Of a DNA stretch of 64,000 bases, positions 43,861 to 53,002 are shown piece after piece (within the stretch, counting starts at the first letter, position 1; each line of letters opens with the position of its first letter). The notes beneath the pieces are model-generated. The model did not search any database, was not told where the DNA came from, and saw only the letters and a program-made list of their open reading frames with translations. This DNA is from Asticcacaulis sp. AND118. Lineage in GTDB: Bacteria; Pseudomonadota; Alphaproteobacteria; Caulobacterales; Caulobacteraceae. The stretch is taken from NCBI RefSeq assembly GCF_020535245.1, contig NZ_CP084910.1, positions 1,898,501 to 1,962,500 on the forward strand, written 5' to 3'. Made by a program: the position numbers and the translations under genes.

Positions 43861-44007
43861 CTAATCGTCTGGCATGGCGCGCTGGGAGGCGGCGAGAAGG
43901 ATTGGCTTTCAAGACCCGGAGCGCAGCGTACATAAAGTACGTGATCACCGGAAGTTTGAAAGACGGCCCTTCGCAGCCCCTCGCAGTAGCGCCAGGCTGA
44001 CGATTAG
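43861..44007. repeat. 147-base imperfect palindrome at the cytochrome c1 3' end
   Basis: The ends are exact inverted repeats, CTAATCGTC (43861-43869) and GACGATTAG (43999-44007). Inward, TGGCGC, CTGNGAGG, GCGA, CTTTCAA, CCGG and CGTAC in the left arm all have complements at matching places in the right arm, with the centre near GTACATAAAGTAC. The right end overlaps the TAA stop of cytochrome c1. No convincing protein is encoded, so it is a candidate structured RNA or non-autonomous mobile element. Confidence 0.85.
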
Positions 44008-44873
44008 TGTTTGCCATGCCAGAGCTTGCGATACGCCGCATAGGTAATTCCGGCGAACAGCAGCAGGTAGATCAGCACAGCCACGCCGGTCTTCTTGCGA
44101 AGCGTGGCGTGCGGATCACCGGCCCATTCCAGGAAGGCGGCGACATCGGCAGCCATCTGATGCGTGGTGGCCTTGGTGCCGTCGTCATAGGTGACGAGAT
44201 CGTCGCGCAGCGGCGGGGCCATGGCCAGCACGCCACCGGGAGGCACGTGCTGGGGATCGCCCTTCCAGGCGCTGTGCAGATCGCCCGCCATATAGGGGTT
44301 GTAGTGCTGCCCCTCATTTACGGTCAGACCCTTCGGCGTCTCCACGTACCCCGTCAGCAACGAGTAGACATAGCTCGCGCCGCCGTGACGGGCCTTGGTG
44401 ATGACCGAGAGATCGGGCGGGATGGCCCCGCCGTTCGACGCCGCCGCAGCATAGGTGTTGGCGAACTTGGCCGGGAAGTGATCGGAGGTCGAAGCCGGGC
44501 GGGTGATCGCGTCACCCGTATCCGTATCGATGTCCGGCACTTCGAATTCCGAGGCGATCTGCTTCACATAGGGGTTGTCGTTCGGGTTCTTGTACTTTTC
44601 GTCGTAGAAGGGACCGCCCTTCTGGCCGAGGTTGCGGAACGACAGCAGGGTCGCGGAGTGGCAGTTGGAGCAGACTTCGCGGAACACCTTATAGCCGCGC
44701 TGGAGCTGGCCCTGATCGAAGGTGCCGAACGGCCCCTCGAAGCTGAAGCCTTCCTTGGGCGCGTGCGGATGCTTGGCGCCGCCGGCCGCGAAGGCCGGAG
44801 CAGACAGAGTAAGGGCAGCGGCGATAGCGGCCAGTCCCAAAACCTTAAGGCTTTTCGTCATGAAAGCGGACAT
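44004..44873 (-). CDS. petC: Ubiquinol-cytochrome c reductase, cytochrome c1 subunit
   Basis: This 289-residue protein has a signal peptide ending near SAPAFAAGG and the haem c motif EVCSNCHSATLLSFRNL. It also has the axial methionine region VLAMAPPLRDDLVTYDDGTKAT and a C-terminal anchor (VAVLIYLLLFAGITYAAYRKLWHGKH). It passes electrons from the Rieske protein to soluble or membrane cytochrome c on the periplasmic side. It is the last gene of the petABC operon, five bases after cytochrome b. Its stop codon lies inside a long palindrome. Confidence 0.97.
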   Translation of the reverse strand: MSAFMTKSLKVLGLAAIAAALTLSAPAFAAGGAKHPHAPKEGFSFEGPFGTFDQGQLQRGYKVFREVCSNCHSATLLSFRNLGQKGGPFYDEKYKNPNDNPYVKQIASEFEVPDIDTDTGDAITRPASTSDHFPAKFANTYAAAASNGGAIPPDLSVITKARHGGASYVYSLLTGYVETPKGLTVNEGQHYNPYMAGDLHSAWKGDPQHVPPGGVLAMAPPLRDDLVTYDDGTKATTHQMAADVAAFLEWAGDPHATLRKKTGVAVLIYLLLFAGITYAAYRKLWHGKH

Positions 44874-44878
44874 CGGAC

Positions 44879-46174
44879 TTACGCCCCCTTCTTCTTCGCT
44901 TGGTCAGCGAGGATGGCCTCGCTGATGGATGCCGGAACCGGCAAGGGTTCTTCCTTCAGGCCGACCCACGGCATGATGAGCAGGAAGAAGGCGAAGTAGT
45001 AGAGCGTCAGCGCGCGCGTCAGCCACAGGTAAGAGTTGAACTGACCGTCAAGCAGGTTGAAGCTGGGCAGACCCGGCACCACAGGCGCGTCCGGAAGCTG
45101 TCCGCCGCACCAGCCCAGGCCAAGCGCCACGACAACGAAGATGACGAAGAACCAGCGCATCACCGGGCGGTAACGCATGGAACGCACCTTCGACGTATCC
45201 AGCCACGGCAGGACGAACAGCACCGCGATGGCGCCGAACATCGCCACCACGCCGCCGAACTTGTCGGGAATGGCGCGCAGGATGGCGTAGAAGGGCAGCA
45301 GATACCATTCGGGCACGATGTGCGCCGGGGTGACCAGCGGGTTGGCCTGAATATAGTTGTCGGCGTGGCCCAGAGCGTTAGGCATGAAGAAGACGAACAC
45401 CGAGAACAGAATCAGGAAGAAGATGATCCCCAGTCCGTCCTTCACCGTGGCGTACGGCGTGAAGGGCACGGTGTCTTCCTTCGATTTGATATCGACGCCG
45501 GCCGGATTGTTCTGACCCACGACGTGCAGCGCCCAGATATGGAGGATGACCACGCCGGCGATGACAAAGGGCAGCAGGTAGTGCAGTGAGAAGAAGCGGT
45601 TCAGCGTCGGCTGGTCGACGGCGAAACCGCCCTGCAGCCAGGTCAGGATCGGGCCGCCGATCACGGGGATAGAACCGATCAGGTTGGTGATGACGACGGC
45701 GCCGTGGAAGGACATCTGGCCCCAGGGCAGCACATAGCCCATGAAGGCGGTGGCGATCATCAGGAAGAAGATGATGCAACCCAGAATCCACAGCACTTCG
45801 CGCGGGGCCTTATACGATCCGTAATAGAGACCACGGAACATGTGCACGAAGACGGCGAAGAAGAACATCGACGCGCCGTTGGCGTGGACGTAGCGGATCA
45901 GCCAGCCGTAATTGACGTCGCGCATGATGCGCTCGACCGAATTGAAGGCCAAATCGACGTGCGGCGTATAGTGCATCGCCAGAATGATGCCGGTGACGAT
46001 CTGAATGGCGAGACAGACAGACAGAATGCCGCCGAAGGTCCACCAGTAGTTCAGATTGCGGGGCGTCGGATAATCGACAAACGAATCATAGGCGAGACGG
46101 ACGATCGGCAGGCGCTGATCGAGCCACTTCTCGACGCCGGTCTTCGGCTCGTAGGTTGAAGGATGGTCGCTCAT
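44879..46174 (-). CDS. petB: Ubiquinol-cytochrome c reductase, cytochrome b subunit
   Basis: The 431-residue membrane protein holds the two b haems and both quinone sites of complex III. Visible are the haem ligands in [37 protein letters not shown] and [26 protein letters not shown], the Qo-site [18 protein letters not shown] motif, and about eight membrane helices. It lies between the Rieske and c1 genes in the usual order. Confidence 0.98.
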   Translation of the reverse strand: MSDHPSTYEPKTGVEKWLDQRLPIVRLAYDSFVDYPTPRNLNYWWTFGGILSVCLAIQIVTGIILAMHYTPHVDLAFNSVERIMRDVNYGWLIRYVHANGASMFFFAVFVHMFRGLYYGSYKAPREVLWILGCIIFFLMIATAFMGYVLPWGQMSFHGAVVITNLIGSIPVIGGPILTWLQGGFAVDQPTLNRFFSLHYLLPFVIAGVVILHIWALHVVGQNNPAGVDIKSKEDTVPFTPYATVKDGLGIIFFLILFSVFVFFMPNALGHADNYIQANPLVTPAHIVPEWYLLPFYAILRAIPDKFGGVVAMFGAIAVLFVLPWLDTSKVRSMRYRPVMRWFFVIFVVVALGLGWCGGQLPDAPVVPGLPSFNLLDGQFNSYLWLTRALTLYYFAFFLLIMPWVGLKEEPLPVPASISEAILADQAKKKGA

Positions 46175-46184
46175 GATGCCCCTC

Positions 46185-46724
46185 TTAACCGATCTTCACT
46201 TTGGTGTCGGACAGGAACTGGAAGTCCGGCACGGCGAGATTCAGCGGCGCGGGTCCTTTGCGGATGCGCCCCGACGTATCGTAGTGCGAACCGTGGCAGG
46301 GGCAGAACCACCCGCCGAAATCGCCTGCCCCGAACGTCGGCACGCAACCCAGGTGCGTGCACGACCCCACGAGGATCAGATACTGTTCCTTCCCTTTTTT
46401 CACGCGATCGGCGTCCGCCTGCGGGTCCTTGAGATCCGACAGCTTGGCGTCCTGCGCTTCTTTGATTTCCTTGGGCGTGCGGTAGCGGACGAACAGGGGC
46501 TTGCCGCGCCACTTGATCACCACCTGCATGCCTTCCTGTACCTTGGAGAGGTCGAACTCGGTCGAGGCCATGGCCAGGGTGTCGGCGGCGGGATTCATCT
46601 GATCCACCAGAGGTGGAATAACCGCCGCCACCGCGCCGACGGCGGCCGCACCGGCGGCTATGTAAATGAAATCGCGGCGGTTCGGGTCCCCATGGCCGCC
46701 ATGATCCGTTGCAGGTTCGCTCAC
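46185..46724 (-). CDS. petA: Ubiquinol-cytochrome c reductase, Rieske iron-sulfur subunit
   Basis: The 179-residue protein has a twin-arginine-like start ([35 protein letters not shown]) that also serves as membrane anchor. The [2Fe-2S] ligands are in [44 protein letters not shown]: two Cys-x-His boxes plus the disulfide cysteines. It oxidises ubiquinol at the Qo site. It is the first gene of the operon. Confidence 0.98.
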   Translation of the reverse strand: MSEPATDHGGHGDPNRRDFIYIAAGAAAVGAVAAVIPPLVDQMNPAADTLAMASTEFDLSKVQEGMQVVIKWRGKPLFVRYRTPKEIKEAQDAKLSDLKDPQADADRVKKGKEQYLILVGSCTHLGCVPTFGAGDFGGWFCPCHGSHYDTSGRIRKGPAPLNLAVPDFQFLSDTKVKIG

Positions 46725-46961
46725 CTTGACACCTCTTCGTCTTGCGCTCGATGCGCCGACCCGGCCTTGCGGGCGGGACGCTTACCTCAATGCGTGCCGC
46801 CCTGCGGCGGCCATAATTCTTGTTGATCTGCGTCCCTGCCGATGGTTTTCCCCCTGGGGCGGCATTAAGACGCAGATAGTTCCTCTTACCTGTCAGAGGT
46901 CTTTACGTCTATAGCGGCAATCGCGTGCCGGAAAAATCCTCTGTCCAAAATATGGCATAAA

Positions 46962-47432
46962 ATGCGTCTGGCCCTTTTTCAACCGGATATTCCACAGAAT
47001 CTAGGCAGCGCCATACGTTTGTGCGCCTGTCTGGGCGTCTCTCTCGACATCATAGAACCGTGCGGCTTCCCGCTCAACGACCGGGCCGTCAAACGCGCGG
47101 CCATGGACTATGGCGGCGCGGCGGAGGTGACGCGACATGATTCGTGGACCGCCTTCCGGCAAAAGCGCGACGATTGGCCGCAGGGCGCGCGGCTGGTGCT
47201 GTTCACCACCAAGGGGGCCTCGCCCTATCAGTCGTTTGAATTCCGCCCGGACGACGTGCTGCTGATGGGCCGCGAAAGCGCCGGCGTCACCGACGAAGTC
47301 CACGAGGCCGCCGACGCCCGCCTGATCATCCCCATGCGGCCCGGTCTGCGCTCGATCAATGTCATCAATGCCGCCGCGATGGCGCTGGGCGAGGCGCTTC
47401 GACAAACCGATGGGTTTGCCGCTTACCCATAA
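46962..47432 (+). CDS. trmL: tRNA (cytidine/uridine-34-2'-O)-methyltransferase
   Basis: TrmL 2'-O-methylates the wobble base of certain leucine tRNAs. This SPOUT-class enzyme of 156 residues shows MRLALFQPDIPQNLGSAIRLCACLGVSLDIIEPCGFPLNDRAVKRAAMDYG, VLLMGRESAGVTDEVHEAADARLIIPMRPGLRSINVINAAAMALGEALRQ, the trefoil-knot SAM site. It is divergent from the bc1 operon and is followed by hemF after 18 bases, probably in one transcript. Confidence 0.95.
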   Translation: MRLALFQPDIPQNLGSAIRLCACLGVSLDIIEPCGFPLNDRAVKRAAMDYGGAAEVTRHDSWTAFRQKRDDWPQGARLVLFTTKGASPYQSFEFRPDDVLLMGRESAGVTDEVHEAADARLIIPMRPGLRSINVINAAAMALGEALRQTDGFAAYP

Positions 47433-47450
47433 ATACCGTAAGAGACGCGC

Positions 47451-48338
47451 ATGAACGCCACCGCTCCCCTCTCCTCAGATATTCTCGCCGACCGCCAGCA
47501 GGCTGCCGCCACGTGGTTCCGGTCCTTGCGCGACCGCATCTGTGCATCTTTCGAAGCGTTGGAGGACGAAGCTCCGGTGACGCATTACGGCCAGACGCCG
47601 GGTCGTTTCGAGCGCAAGCCGTGGACGCGCCCCGAAGGCGGTGGCGGCGAAATGTCGATGATGCACGGCCGGTTGTTCGAAAAGGTCGGGGTGCATATCT
47701 CGACCGTGCACGGCACCTTCAGCCCGGACTTCGCCAAGACCATTCCCGGCGCCGCCGAAGACCCGCGATTCTTCGCCACCGGCATCAGCCTGATCGCGCA
47801 CCTGTGGAACCCGCACATCCCGGCGGTGCACATGAATACACGCTTCATCACCACGACGCAGAGCTGGTTCGGCGGCGGGGCCGACCTGACGCCGCTGCTG
47901 GCCGCCGACCGCCGGCAGGATGCCCCGCAGGCCAAGGCCTTCCATCGGGCGTTCGAAGCCACCTGCGACCACTTCGCGCCAGACTATTATGCGCGCTTCA
48001 AAAAGTGGTGCGACGAGTACTTTTTCCTGCCCCACCGCAACGAACCGCGCGGCATCGGCGGCATCTTCTACGATCATCTGGACACGAACGACCACGAGGC
48101 GGATTTCGCCTTCACGCGCGCGGTGGGCGAGACGTTTCTTGATATCTATCCGCAACTTGTCCGTGAACGTTGCGACCGGGCATGGTCGGAGGATGAGCGA
48201 GATCAACAGTTGATACAGCGCGGTCGCTATGTCGAGTTCAACCTGCTCTACGACCGCGGCACGCTGTTCGGCCTGAAGACCGGTGGCAATGTCGAATCGA
48301 TCCTGTCGTCCATGCCGCCAGCCGTGAAATGGCCCTGA
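47451..48338 (+). CDS. hemF: Oxygen-dependent coproporphyrinogen III oxidase
   Basis: HemF oxidatively decarboxylates coproporphyrinogen III to protoporphyrinogen IX in haem synthesis. The 295-residue protein contains [69 protein letters not shown], and the signature [32 protein letters not shown]. Ending in [18 protein letters not shown] is also typical. It follows trmL closely. Confidence 0.97.
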   Translation: MNATAPLSSDILADRQQAAATWFRSLRDRICASFEALEDEAPVTHYGQTPGRFERKPWTRPEGGGGEMSMMHGRLFEKVGVHISTVHGTFSPDFAKTIPGAAEDPRFFATGISLIAHLWNPHIPAVHMNTRFITTTQSWFGGGADLTPLLAADRRQDAPQAKAFHRAFEATCDHFAPDYYARFKKWCDEYFFLPHRNEPRGIGGIFYDHLDTNDHEADFAFTRAVGETFLDIYPQLVRERCDRAWSEDERDQQLIQRGRYVEFNLLYDRGTLFGLKTGGNVESILSSMPPAVKWP

Positions 48339-48375
48339 GCCATTTCACAAACTTGAAATGCTTAAGTGGCCGTAA

Positions 48376-48786
48376 TCAGCCGCCGGTGGGCGTGATCACC
48401 ACATCTTCCGCCGAGCGTGTCGAAGGACCGTGATAGGTGGCTTCGATATTGTTGCCGTCGGGATCGTAGACGAAGCCCCCGTAATAGCCGGGATGATAAT
48501 CGCGCTCGCCCGGCCCGCCATTGTCGCGTCCACCGGCTTTCAACGCCGCATCGTAGAAGCTTTGCACGGCATCCTGATCCGCCGCCTGAAACGACAGATG
48601 GATGTGCGACAGCAGCTCGCCCTGCGAGATGTACAGTTCATCGACCTGCAGGAAGTCTTCGCCTTCGTTGATCTGCGCGCCGGGTTTCACGGCAGCGACG
48701 ACCGACTTGTAAAAGCGTTTCGCGGCTTCGAGGTCCCTGACCACAAGATGGACGTGATCGATCAGGCGTCCGGTATGATAGTCCAT
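48376..48786 (-). CDS. VOC (glyoxalase/dioxygenase) family protein
   Basis: This 136-residue single-domain protein has the paired beta-alpha-beta-beta-beta units of the vicinal oxygen chelate fold: DHVHLVVRDLEAAKRFYKSVVAAV, HIHLSFQAADQDAVQSFYDAALKAGGRDNGGPGERDYHPGYYGGFVYDPDGNNIEATYHGPS. Metal ligands (His near the N-terminus, His of the middle strand, Glu of NNIEATYH) look intact. The substrate is unknown. It is a single gene convergent with hemF. Confidence 0.9.
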   Translation of the reverse strand: MDYHTGRLIDHVHLVVRDLEAAKRFYKSVVAAVKPGAQINEGEDFLQVDELYISQGELLSHIHLSFQAADQDAVQSFYDAALKAGGRDNGGPGERDYHPGYYGGFVYDPDGNNIEATYHGPSTRSAEDVVITPTGG

Positions 48787-48843
48787 AAGCTCCTCCTGTG
48801 ATGGGAGGAGCTTAACGACTGTCCTGCAAAAAATCGGCAGGAG

Positions 48844-49554
48844 TCACGCCGCCAGAAACTTCGAAATCGCCGCCAGCACATGATCGCGCGTCGTACCGAC
48901 CTTGAGGCTATCCATGGCCTGATCGACCAGATGCTCGGAAATACGCCAACCGCGGCGGCTCATCCACAGATCGCCGGCGAAGTCCTCGCAGAATTCCGGA
49001 TGGCACTGGAACGAAATGGCCTTGCGATCCGTATAGGCCAGCGCGCCGTAGGGCGTGAAGTCCGACCCGGCCAGCACCACCGCTGTGTCGGGCTTTCGGA
49101 CCACCTGATCCTGATGGCTGACGGCCACGCGAATCGACGACAGGTCGGTCGTCGCCAGTTCGCGCCACAGGGCATTGTCGTGGATGGTGTATTCGTGCAG
49201 GCCGACGCCCCAGCCCTTGTCCGACTTCTCGACGTGACCACCCCAGGCCTGCGCCATGATCTGATGGCCGAAGCAGATACCGACCACCGGCACCGCCGCA
49301 TCAAGCCCTTTCAGCCAGCCGATCAGGTCGGAAATCCACGCGTGGTCTTCGTAGACGCCCGCCGGAGAGCCGGTGATGACCACGCCTTGCAGCACGTCGT
49401 CCGGTCCCGGCAGTTCGCCCTCCATAGTGCGGAAGACGCGAAACTGCCGCTCCGGCGCGGCCAGATGCGCGCGGAACATGTCGGCATAGGTGCCGTAGGT
49501 ATCGCTGAGATTATCGGGCGGAACACCGGTTTCGAGGATGGCGACGTAGGACAT
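48844..49554 (-). CDS. Class I glutamine amidotransferase-like protein
   Basis: This 236-residue protein has a GATase1 fold similar to the GMP-synthase amidotransferase domain, with nucleophile elbow VVGICFGHQIMAQAWGG and the catalytic His-Glu in SFQCHPEFCEDF. The oxyanion strand GVVITGSPAGVYEDHAWISDL is also present. Free-standing members cleave gamma-glutamyl compounds or are uncharacterised; no synthetase partner is adjacent. It is preceded at a distance of 33 bases by the cca gene on the same strand. Confidence 0.9.
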   Translation of the reverse strand: MSYVAILETGVPPDNLSDTYGTYADMFRAHLAAPERQFRVFRTMEGELPGPDDVLQGVVITGSPAGVYEDHAWISDLIGWLKGLDAAVPVVGICFGHQIMAQAWGGHVEKSDKGWGVGLHEYTIHDNALWRELATTDLSSIRVAVSHQDQVVRKPDTAVVLAGSDFTPYGALAYTDRKAISFQCHPEFCEDFAGDLWMSRRGWRISEHLVDQAMDSLKVGTTRDHVLAAISKFLAA

Positions 49555-49587
49555 GCGGATTGACGGACAAACGGGTTTATGACGCCC

Positions 49588-50814
49588 TTATATGTTTGTC
49601 CGTTTGGCGATGTCGTCAATGGCGGCCTCTATCACGATTGATGAGAAATCGTGTGCGACCCAGTCGGCCTCGATGCGACGCAGGGCCTGCCCCAGTTCCG
49701 GCCCGGCCTTCAGCCCGGCGGCGATCAGCCGCGACGATTTCAGCGGGAAGATCGGCACATCGATCATGCGCAGGGACGCATCGAACCGCTGCCACTCCTT
49801 GGCCGTCAGACCGGCTTCGGCCGCGCGCAGCGACAGGGCGTCGCTCAGCGCCTGACGGCCATGACGGTACAGGCCCCGGCGCAGGGTGGCTTCGCCGGTA
49901 GCGATACGCGCCTCCGGATAGGCCGCTGCCGCCTGGGTCAGGCGATCGGCGACGCGATTAGGCAGGCGCAGCCGCTGCGCCACATCCGGAAAGGTTTCCG
50001 CCACCAATCCGTCGCCGTCAATCAGAGCGATCAACCGTTGAATAACATCCGTCGTCAAGGCTATGGCGGCGCTGAACACCGAGGCCTTGACGTGCAGACC
50101 GCCCAGAACATGCGGCATGACCCCGGTTTCGATCATGCGCCTGACGACGGCCGCAGGATCGGCCACACCCAGCAGTTTGAACAGTTCCTGTTGCAGGCGC
50201 TCGCCCGACAGGCCGTCGATCCCGGCTTTCAGCGCCACGCAGGCATTGAGAGAGGGTTCATCCAGTGTGCTGCCGTGACTGGCGCTGAACCGAAAAAAGC
50301 GCAATATTCTCAGATAATCTTCGCGAATTCTTGTCTCGGCGTCGCCGATGAATCGCACCCGCCCGGCCCGCGCATCGGCCAGCCCCTGCCCCGTCGGATC
50401 GAACACCTCGCCACGCACATCGGCATAGAGGGCGTTGAGGTAAAAATCGCGGCGCTGCGCGTCCCGCGTCCAGTCGGTGGTGTAGCTGACCACGGCGCGG
50501 CGGCCGTCGGTTTCGACATCCTCACGCAGGGAGGTGATCTCGAACGGCTCGCCGCCGACCAGCGCTGTGATGGTGCCGAAGGCCTTGCCCGTCGGGACGT
50601 GGCGGATACTTGCCGCCGACAGGGCGGCTTCGGTCTCGTCGGGCGTCAGTTGCGTCGACAGGTCGAAATCGCCGGGCGCACGCCCCATGATCATGTCGCG
50701 CACACAGCCGCCGACAAAGCGCACGCAGCCCGCTCCGCCTGCGGCTTCCAGCGCGGCGAAAACCTGCCGCACGGCGGGCCGGGTCATTTCGGGAGGCAGG
50801 GTGATATGGAGCAA
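49588..50814 (-). CDS. cca: CCA tRNA nucleotidyltransferase
   Basis: This class II nucleotidyltransferase of 408 residues adds or repairs the 3' CCA of tRNAs. The N-terminal RFVGGCVRDMIMGRAPGDFDLSTQLTPDE holds the metal-binding DxD and the nucleotidyltransferase motif; RRDFYLNALYADVRGEVFDPTGQGLADARAGRVRFIGDAETRIREDYLRILRFFRFSASHG follows. It is preceded in the operon by a GNAT and a DUF1285 gene, though the NUDIX gene often found in this alphaproteobacterial cluster is absent. Confidence 0.95.
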   Translation of the reverse strand: MLHITLPPEMTRPAVRQVFAALEAAGGAGCVRFVGGCVRDMIMGRAPGDFDLSTQLTPDETEAALSAASIRHVPTGKAFGTITALVGGEPFEITSLREDVETDGRRAVVSYTTDWTRDAQRRDFYLNALYADVRGEVFDPTGQGLADARAGRVRFIGDAETRIREDYLRILRFFRFSASHGSTLDEPSLNACVALKAGIDGLSGERLQQELFKLLGVADPAAVVRRMIETGVMPHVLGGLHVKASVFSAAIALTTDVIQRLIALIDGDGLVAETFPDVAQRLRLPNRVADRLTQAAAAYPEARIATGEATLRRGLYRHGRQALSDALSLRAAEAGLTAKEWQRFDASLRMIDVPIFPLKSSRLIAAGLKAGPELGQALRRIEADWVAHDFSSIVIEAAIDDIAKRTNI

Positions 50815-50895
50815 GGAATTATGTCCGGAGCCGCCGGTAAAATGCCGGGCGAAGACGAGTTCAGGGAGACCGCCTCTCCCGGCGGATTGCAGAGA

Positions 50896-51408
50896 TTACT
50901 CAGAAAGCACGGGAATTTCAAACCCCTGCTCACACAACCTCACGTAACACCATTTCCCGTCTGCCGACAGTTCCGCTGTCTCGAACAGGCGCGCGGCGCA
51001 GGCACGGGTCATCCGTGCCCAAAGGTCTCCGCGCACCTTCATACGCGGCCGCCATTCGTCGCCCGCCACATCGATGACCAGCGGATGATCGGGCCCCAGC
51101 GTCAGACGCTGCGCCTGATCGGTGACGAAGGTCGTCCCGTCGAAATCGACGATACGGAACGGCAGGTCCTCGACGGTGACGATCAGCTTCTCGACCGGCG
51201 TAACCAGCACATAGCCATCTGCGTCGCGCCGCAACAGCCTGGAAAACAGCCGCACCAGCGCCGGGCGCGCGATGGGCCGGCCTTCGTGCAGCCAGACGCC
51301 ATCCCGACGAATGACGATATCGATAGCGCCGCACAGTGGCGGCTGCCACGACTCGACCGGATAGTCTTTCTCAGGAAATCGCGCGGCTTCGTTCAGCCAG
51401 TCGCTCAT
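50896..51408 (-). CDS. DUF1285 domain protein
   Basis: The 170-residue protein contains CGAIDIVIRRDGVWLHEGRPIARPALVRLFSRLLRRDADGYVLVTPVEKLIVTVEDLPFRIVDFDG and later ARMTRACAARLFETA, which is the DUF1285 pattern. It is a cytosolic family of unknown function regularly placed near the CCA-adding enzyme in Alphaproteobacteria, as here. It overlaps the GNAT gene by four bases and ends 81 bases before cca starts. Confidence 0.9.
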   Translation of the reverse strand: MSDWLNEAARFPEKDYPVESWQPPLCGAIDIVIRRDGVWLHEGRPIARPALVRLFSRLLRRDADGYVLVTPVEKLIVTVEDLPFRIVDFDGTTFVTDQAQRLTLGPDHPLVIDVAGDEWRPRMKVRGDLWARMTRACAARLFETAELSADGKWCYVRLCEQGFEIPVLSE

Positions 51409-51998
51409 TTGTCGACGGCGCCCCTGAGGGCCTCGCCCGTATAGGCCGGATTATACAGCACCATCAGACGGCGATAATCGACCGGGCCCGGCAAGGTCAG
51501 CCCTTCGCCCTTCATGAAACCGAACTTCTCGAAATAGGCCGGCGTGCCGACCAGCAGCACCGCGGTGACGCCCGTCTTGAACGTCGCCTGGATGGAGACG
51601 TCGATCAGCGCGCGCCCGATGCCATGACTCTGATGCGCCTCGTCGACGGCGATGGGCCCCAGAAAAGCCATCGTGCCCACCACCTTACGCGCGTCATCAT
51701 AGATCTTCACCGGCCACAGCCGCACCGAGCCGATAATGGTCGTCTCGGCCTCACCCGCGCGTCCGACGCGATGCATGACGAAGGACAGGCCGGGCAGCGG
51801 CGCATTGCCTTCGCGCAGGCGTTCGGCGGTCTTGGCGTAGCGGCCCGGTCCGAAGACACGATTGACCAGCGCGTCGGCGGCATCGCGCTCGGCGGCGGCT
51901 TCCACAGTGATCAGACGCTCGAACGGATAGGTATCCACGGCCAGACCCGACAACTCATATACACCAGATACGCCGGAAACCGGCAAAAACGGGCGCAT
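51405..51998 (-). CDS. GNAT-family N-acetyltransferase (YhbS-like)
   Basis: This 197-residue GNAT has FERLITVEAAAERDAADALVNRVFGPGRYAKTAERLREG, a first half typical of YhbS-like members, and the acetyl-CoA binding strand FLGPIAVDEAHQSHGIGRALIDVSIQATFKTGVTAVLLVGTPAYFEKFGF. The acceptor is unknown. Four-base overlap with the DUF1285 gene indicates coupling; it is the first gene of that unit. Confidence 0.88.
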   Translation of the reverse strand: MRPFLPVSGVSGVYELSGLAVDTYPFERLITVEAAAERDAADALVNRVFGPGRYAKTAERLREGNAPLPGLSFVMHRVGRAGEAETTIIGSVRLWPVKIYDDARKVVGTMAFLGPIAVDEAHQSHGIGRALIDVSIQATFKTGVTAVLLVGTPAYFEKFGFMKGEGLTLPGPVDYRRLMVLYNPAYTGEALRGAVDK

Positions 51999-52055
51999 CC
52001 TTTAGTCGTAAACCTATAGGCCGTCAAATAAAGAAGCCGCAGCAATTGTAACAGA

Positions 52056-52784
52056 TCAGCCTTTGCCCAGAAACGCCGCAAAGGCCATCGCCGCTTCGGG
52101 GCTTTTCAGCCGCGCCAGAAAGATTTCCCCCTCGCGCACAATCTGGCTCCACACGACATCGGGCTGGCGCATCAGGGCCTTGGCCTGACATAGCGCCTCC
52201 AGCGGCAGGGCGGCCAGTTTTGCCGCCACCGCCTCGGCTTCGGCAGCCAGTTGAGCGCGGCCCACAACGCGGTTGGCGACGCCCGTGCTCAGGGCCTCCG
52301 CCGCCGGGACGGGACGCCCCAGACTCAGCCATTCGAAGGCGCGCGCATGACCGATGCGCTGCGTCAGGAGCAGACTTGACCCGCCCTCCGGCGTCAGGCC
52401 CAGCTTAAGGAAGGGCAGGCTTAACCGCGCCTCTTCGGACATCAGCACCTGATCGCAGTGCAGCAACATGGTCGCGCCTACGCCCACGGCCTGCCCCTGC
52501 ACCGCCGCGACGATCGGCATGGGCGCATAGGCCAGCGCCTTAAGGAACCTAAACACCGGTAAGGTCTCGACCGCGCCCTCGTGCGCGGCCAAGGCCACGA
52601 AATCGGCTATGTCGTTGCCGGCGCAGAAATCGTCGCCTTCGGCCTCCAGAAGAATGACCGACGACGCCGTATCGATCGCTTCGGCCAGGGCGGCATACAT
52701 GGCGTGATCGAGCGCGTTCTTCTTGGCGGCGCGGTTGAGTTTGATGCGCCTTACGCCACCGGCGTCCGTGACCTCTACCGACAT
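52056..52784 (-). CDS. Enoyl-CoA hydratase/isomerase family protein
   Basis: This crotonase-fold enzyme of 242 residues has the family landmarks VRRIKLNRAAKKNALDHAMYAAL, EGDDFCAGNDIADF (oxyanion hole), PMPIVAAVQGQAVGVGATMLLHCDQVLMSEEARLSLPFLKLGLTPEGGSSLLLTQRIGH and LSLGRPVPAAEALSTGVANRVV. The active-site acid of true hydratases appears as the Glu in LTPEGGSS, but the second glutamate is less clear, so an isomerase-like role is possible. The ATG at 52784 follows AAGGGAG; the longer frame adds unrelated residues. Confidence 0.9.
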   Translation of the reverse strand: MSVEVTDAGGVRRIKLNRAAKKNALDHAMYAALAEAIDTASSVILLEAEGDDFCAGNDIADFVALAAHEGAVETLPVFRFLKALAYAPMPIVAAVQGQAVGVGATMLLHCDQVLMSEEARLSLPFLKLGLTPEGGSSLLLTQRIGHARAFEWLSLGRPVPAAEALSTGVANRVVGRAQLAAEAEAVAAKLAALPLEALCQAKALMRQPDVVWSQIVREGEIFLARLKSPEAAMAFAAFLGKG

Positions 52785-53002
52785 GGGGGCTCCCTTTATA
52801 TTTGCCTGTATCTGACACGTGTGCCGCTGGGGCAGGCAAGCGTAAAAATCGAACCATTTTTTTATATTCGCAGCGCAGCGAAGCGGCTTCGTCCCATTGC
52901 CTTCAAGCCGCCACATCCTGTAGAGACAATTCCGTTATAAAGAGCCGCTAAAATCCGGCCGTCGACGCATTCACAGGTTCGCATTCAAGGAAACCGCAAC
53001 CG

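Noticed and set aside
43806-44000. A 64-codon plus-strand frame between the HD gene and petC
   Set aside because: It lies almost entirely within the terminator and the 147-base palindrome, so its open frame reflects the repeat rather than a protein.
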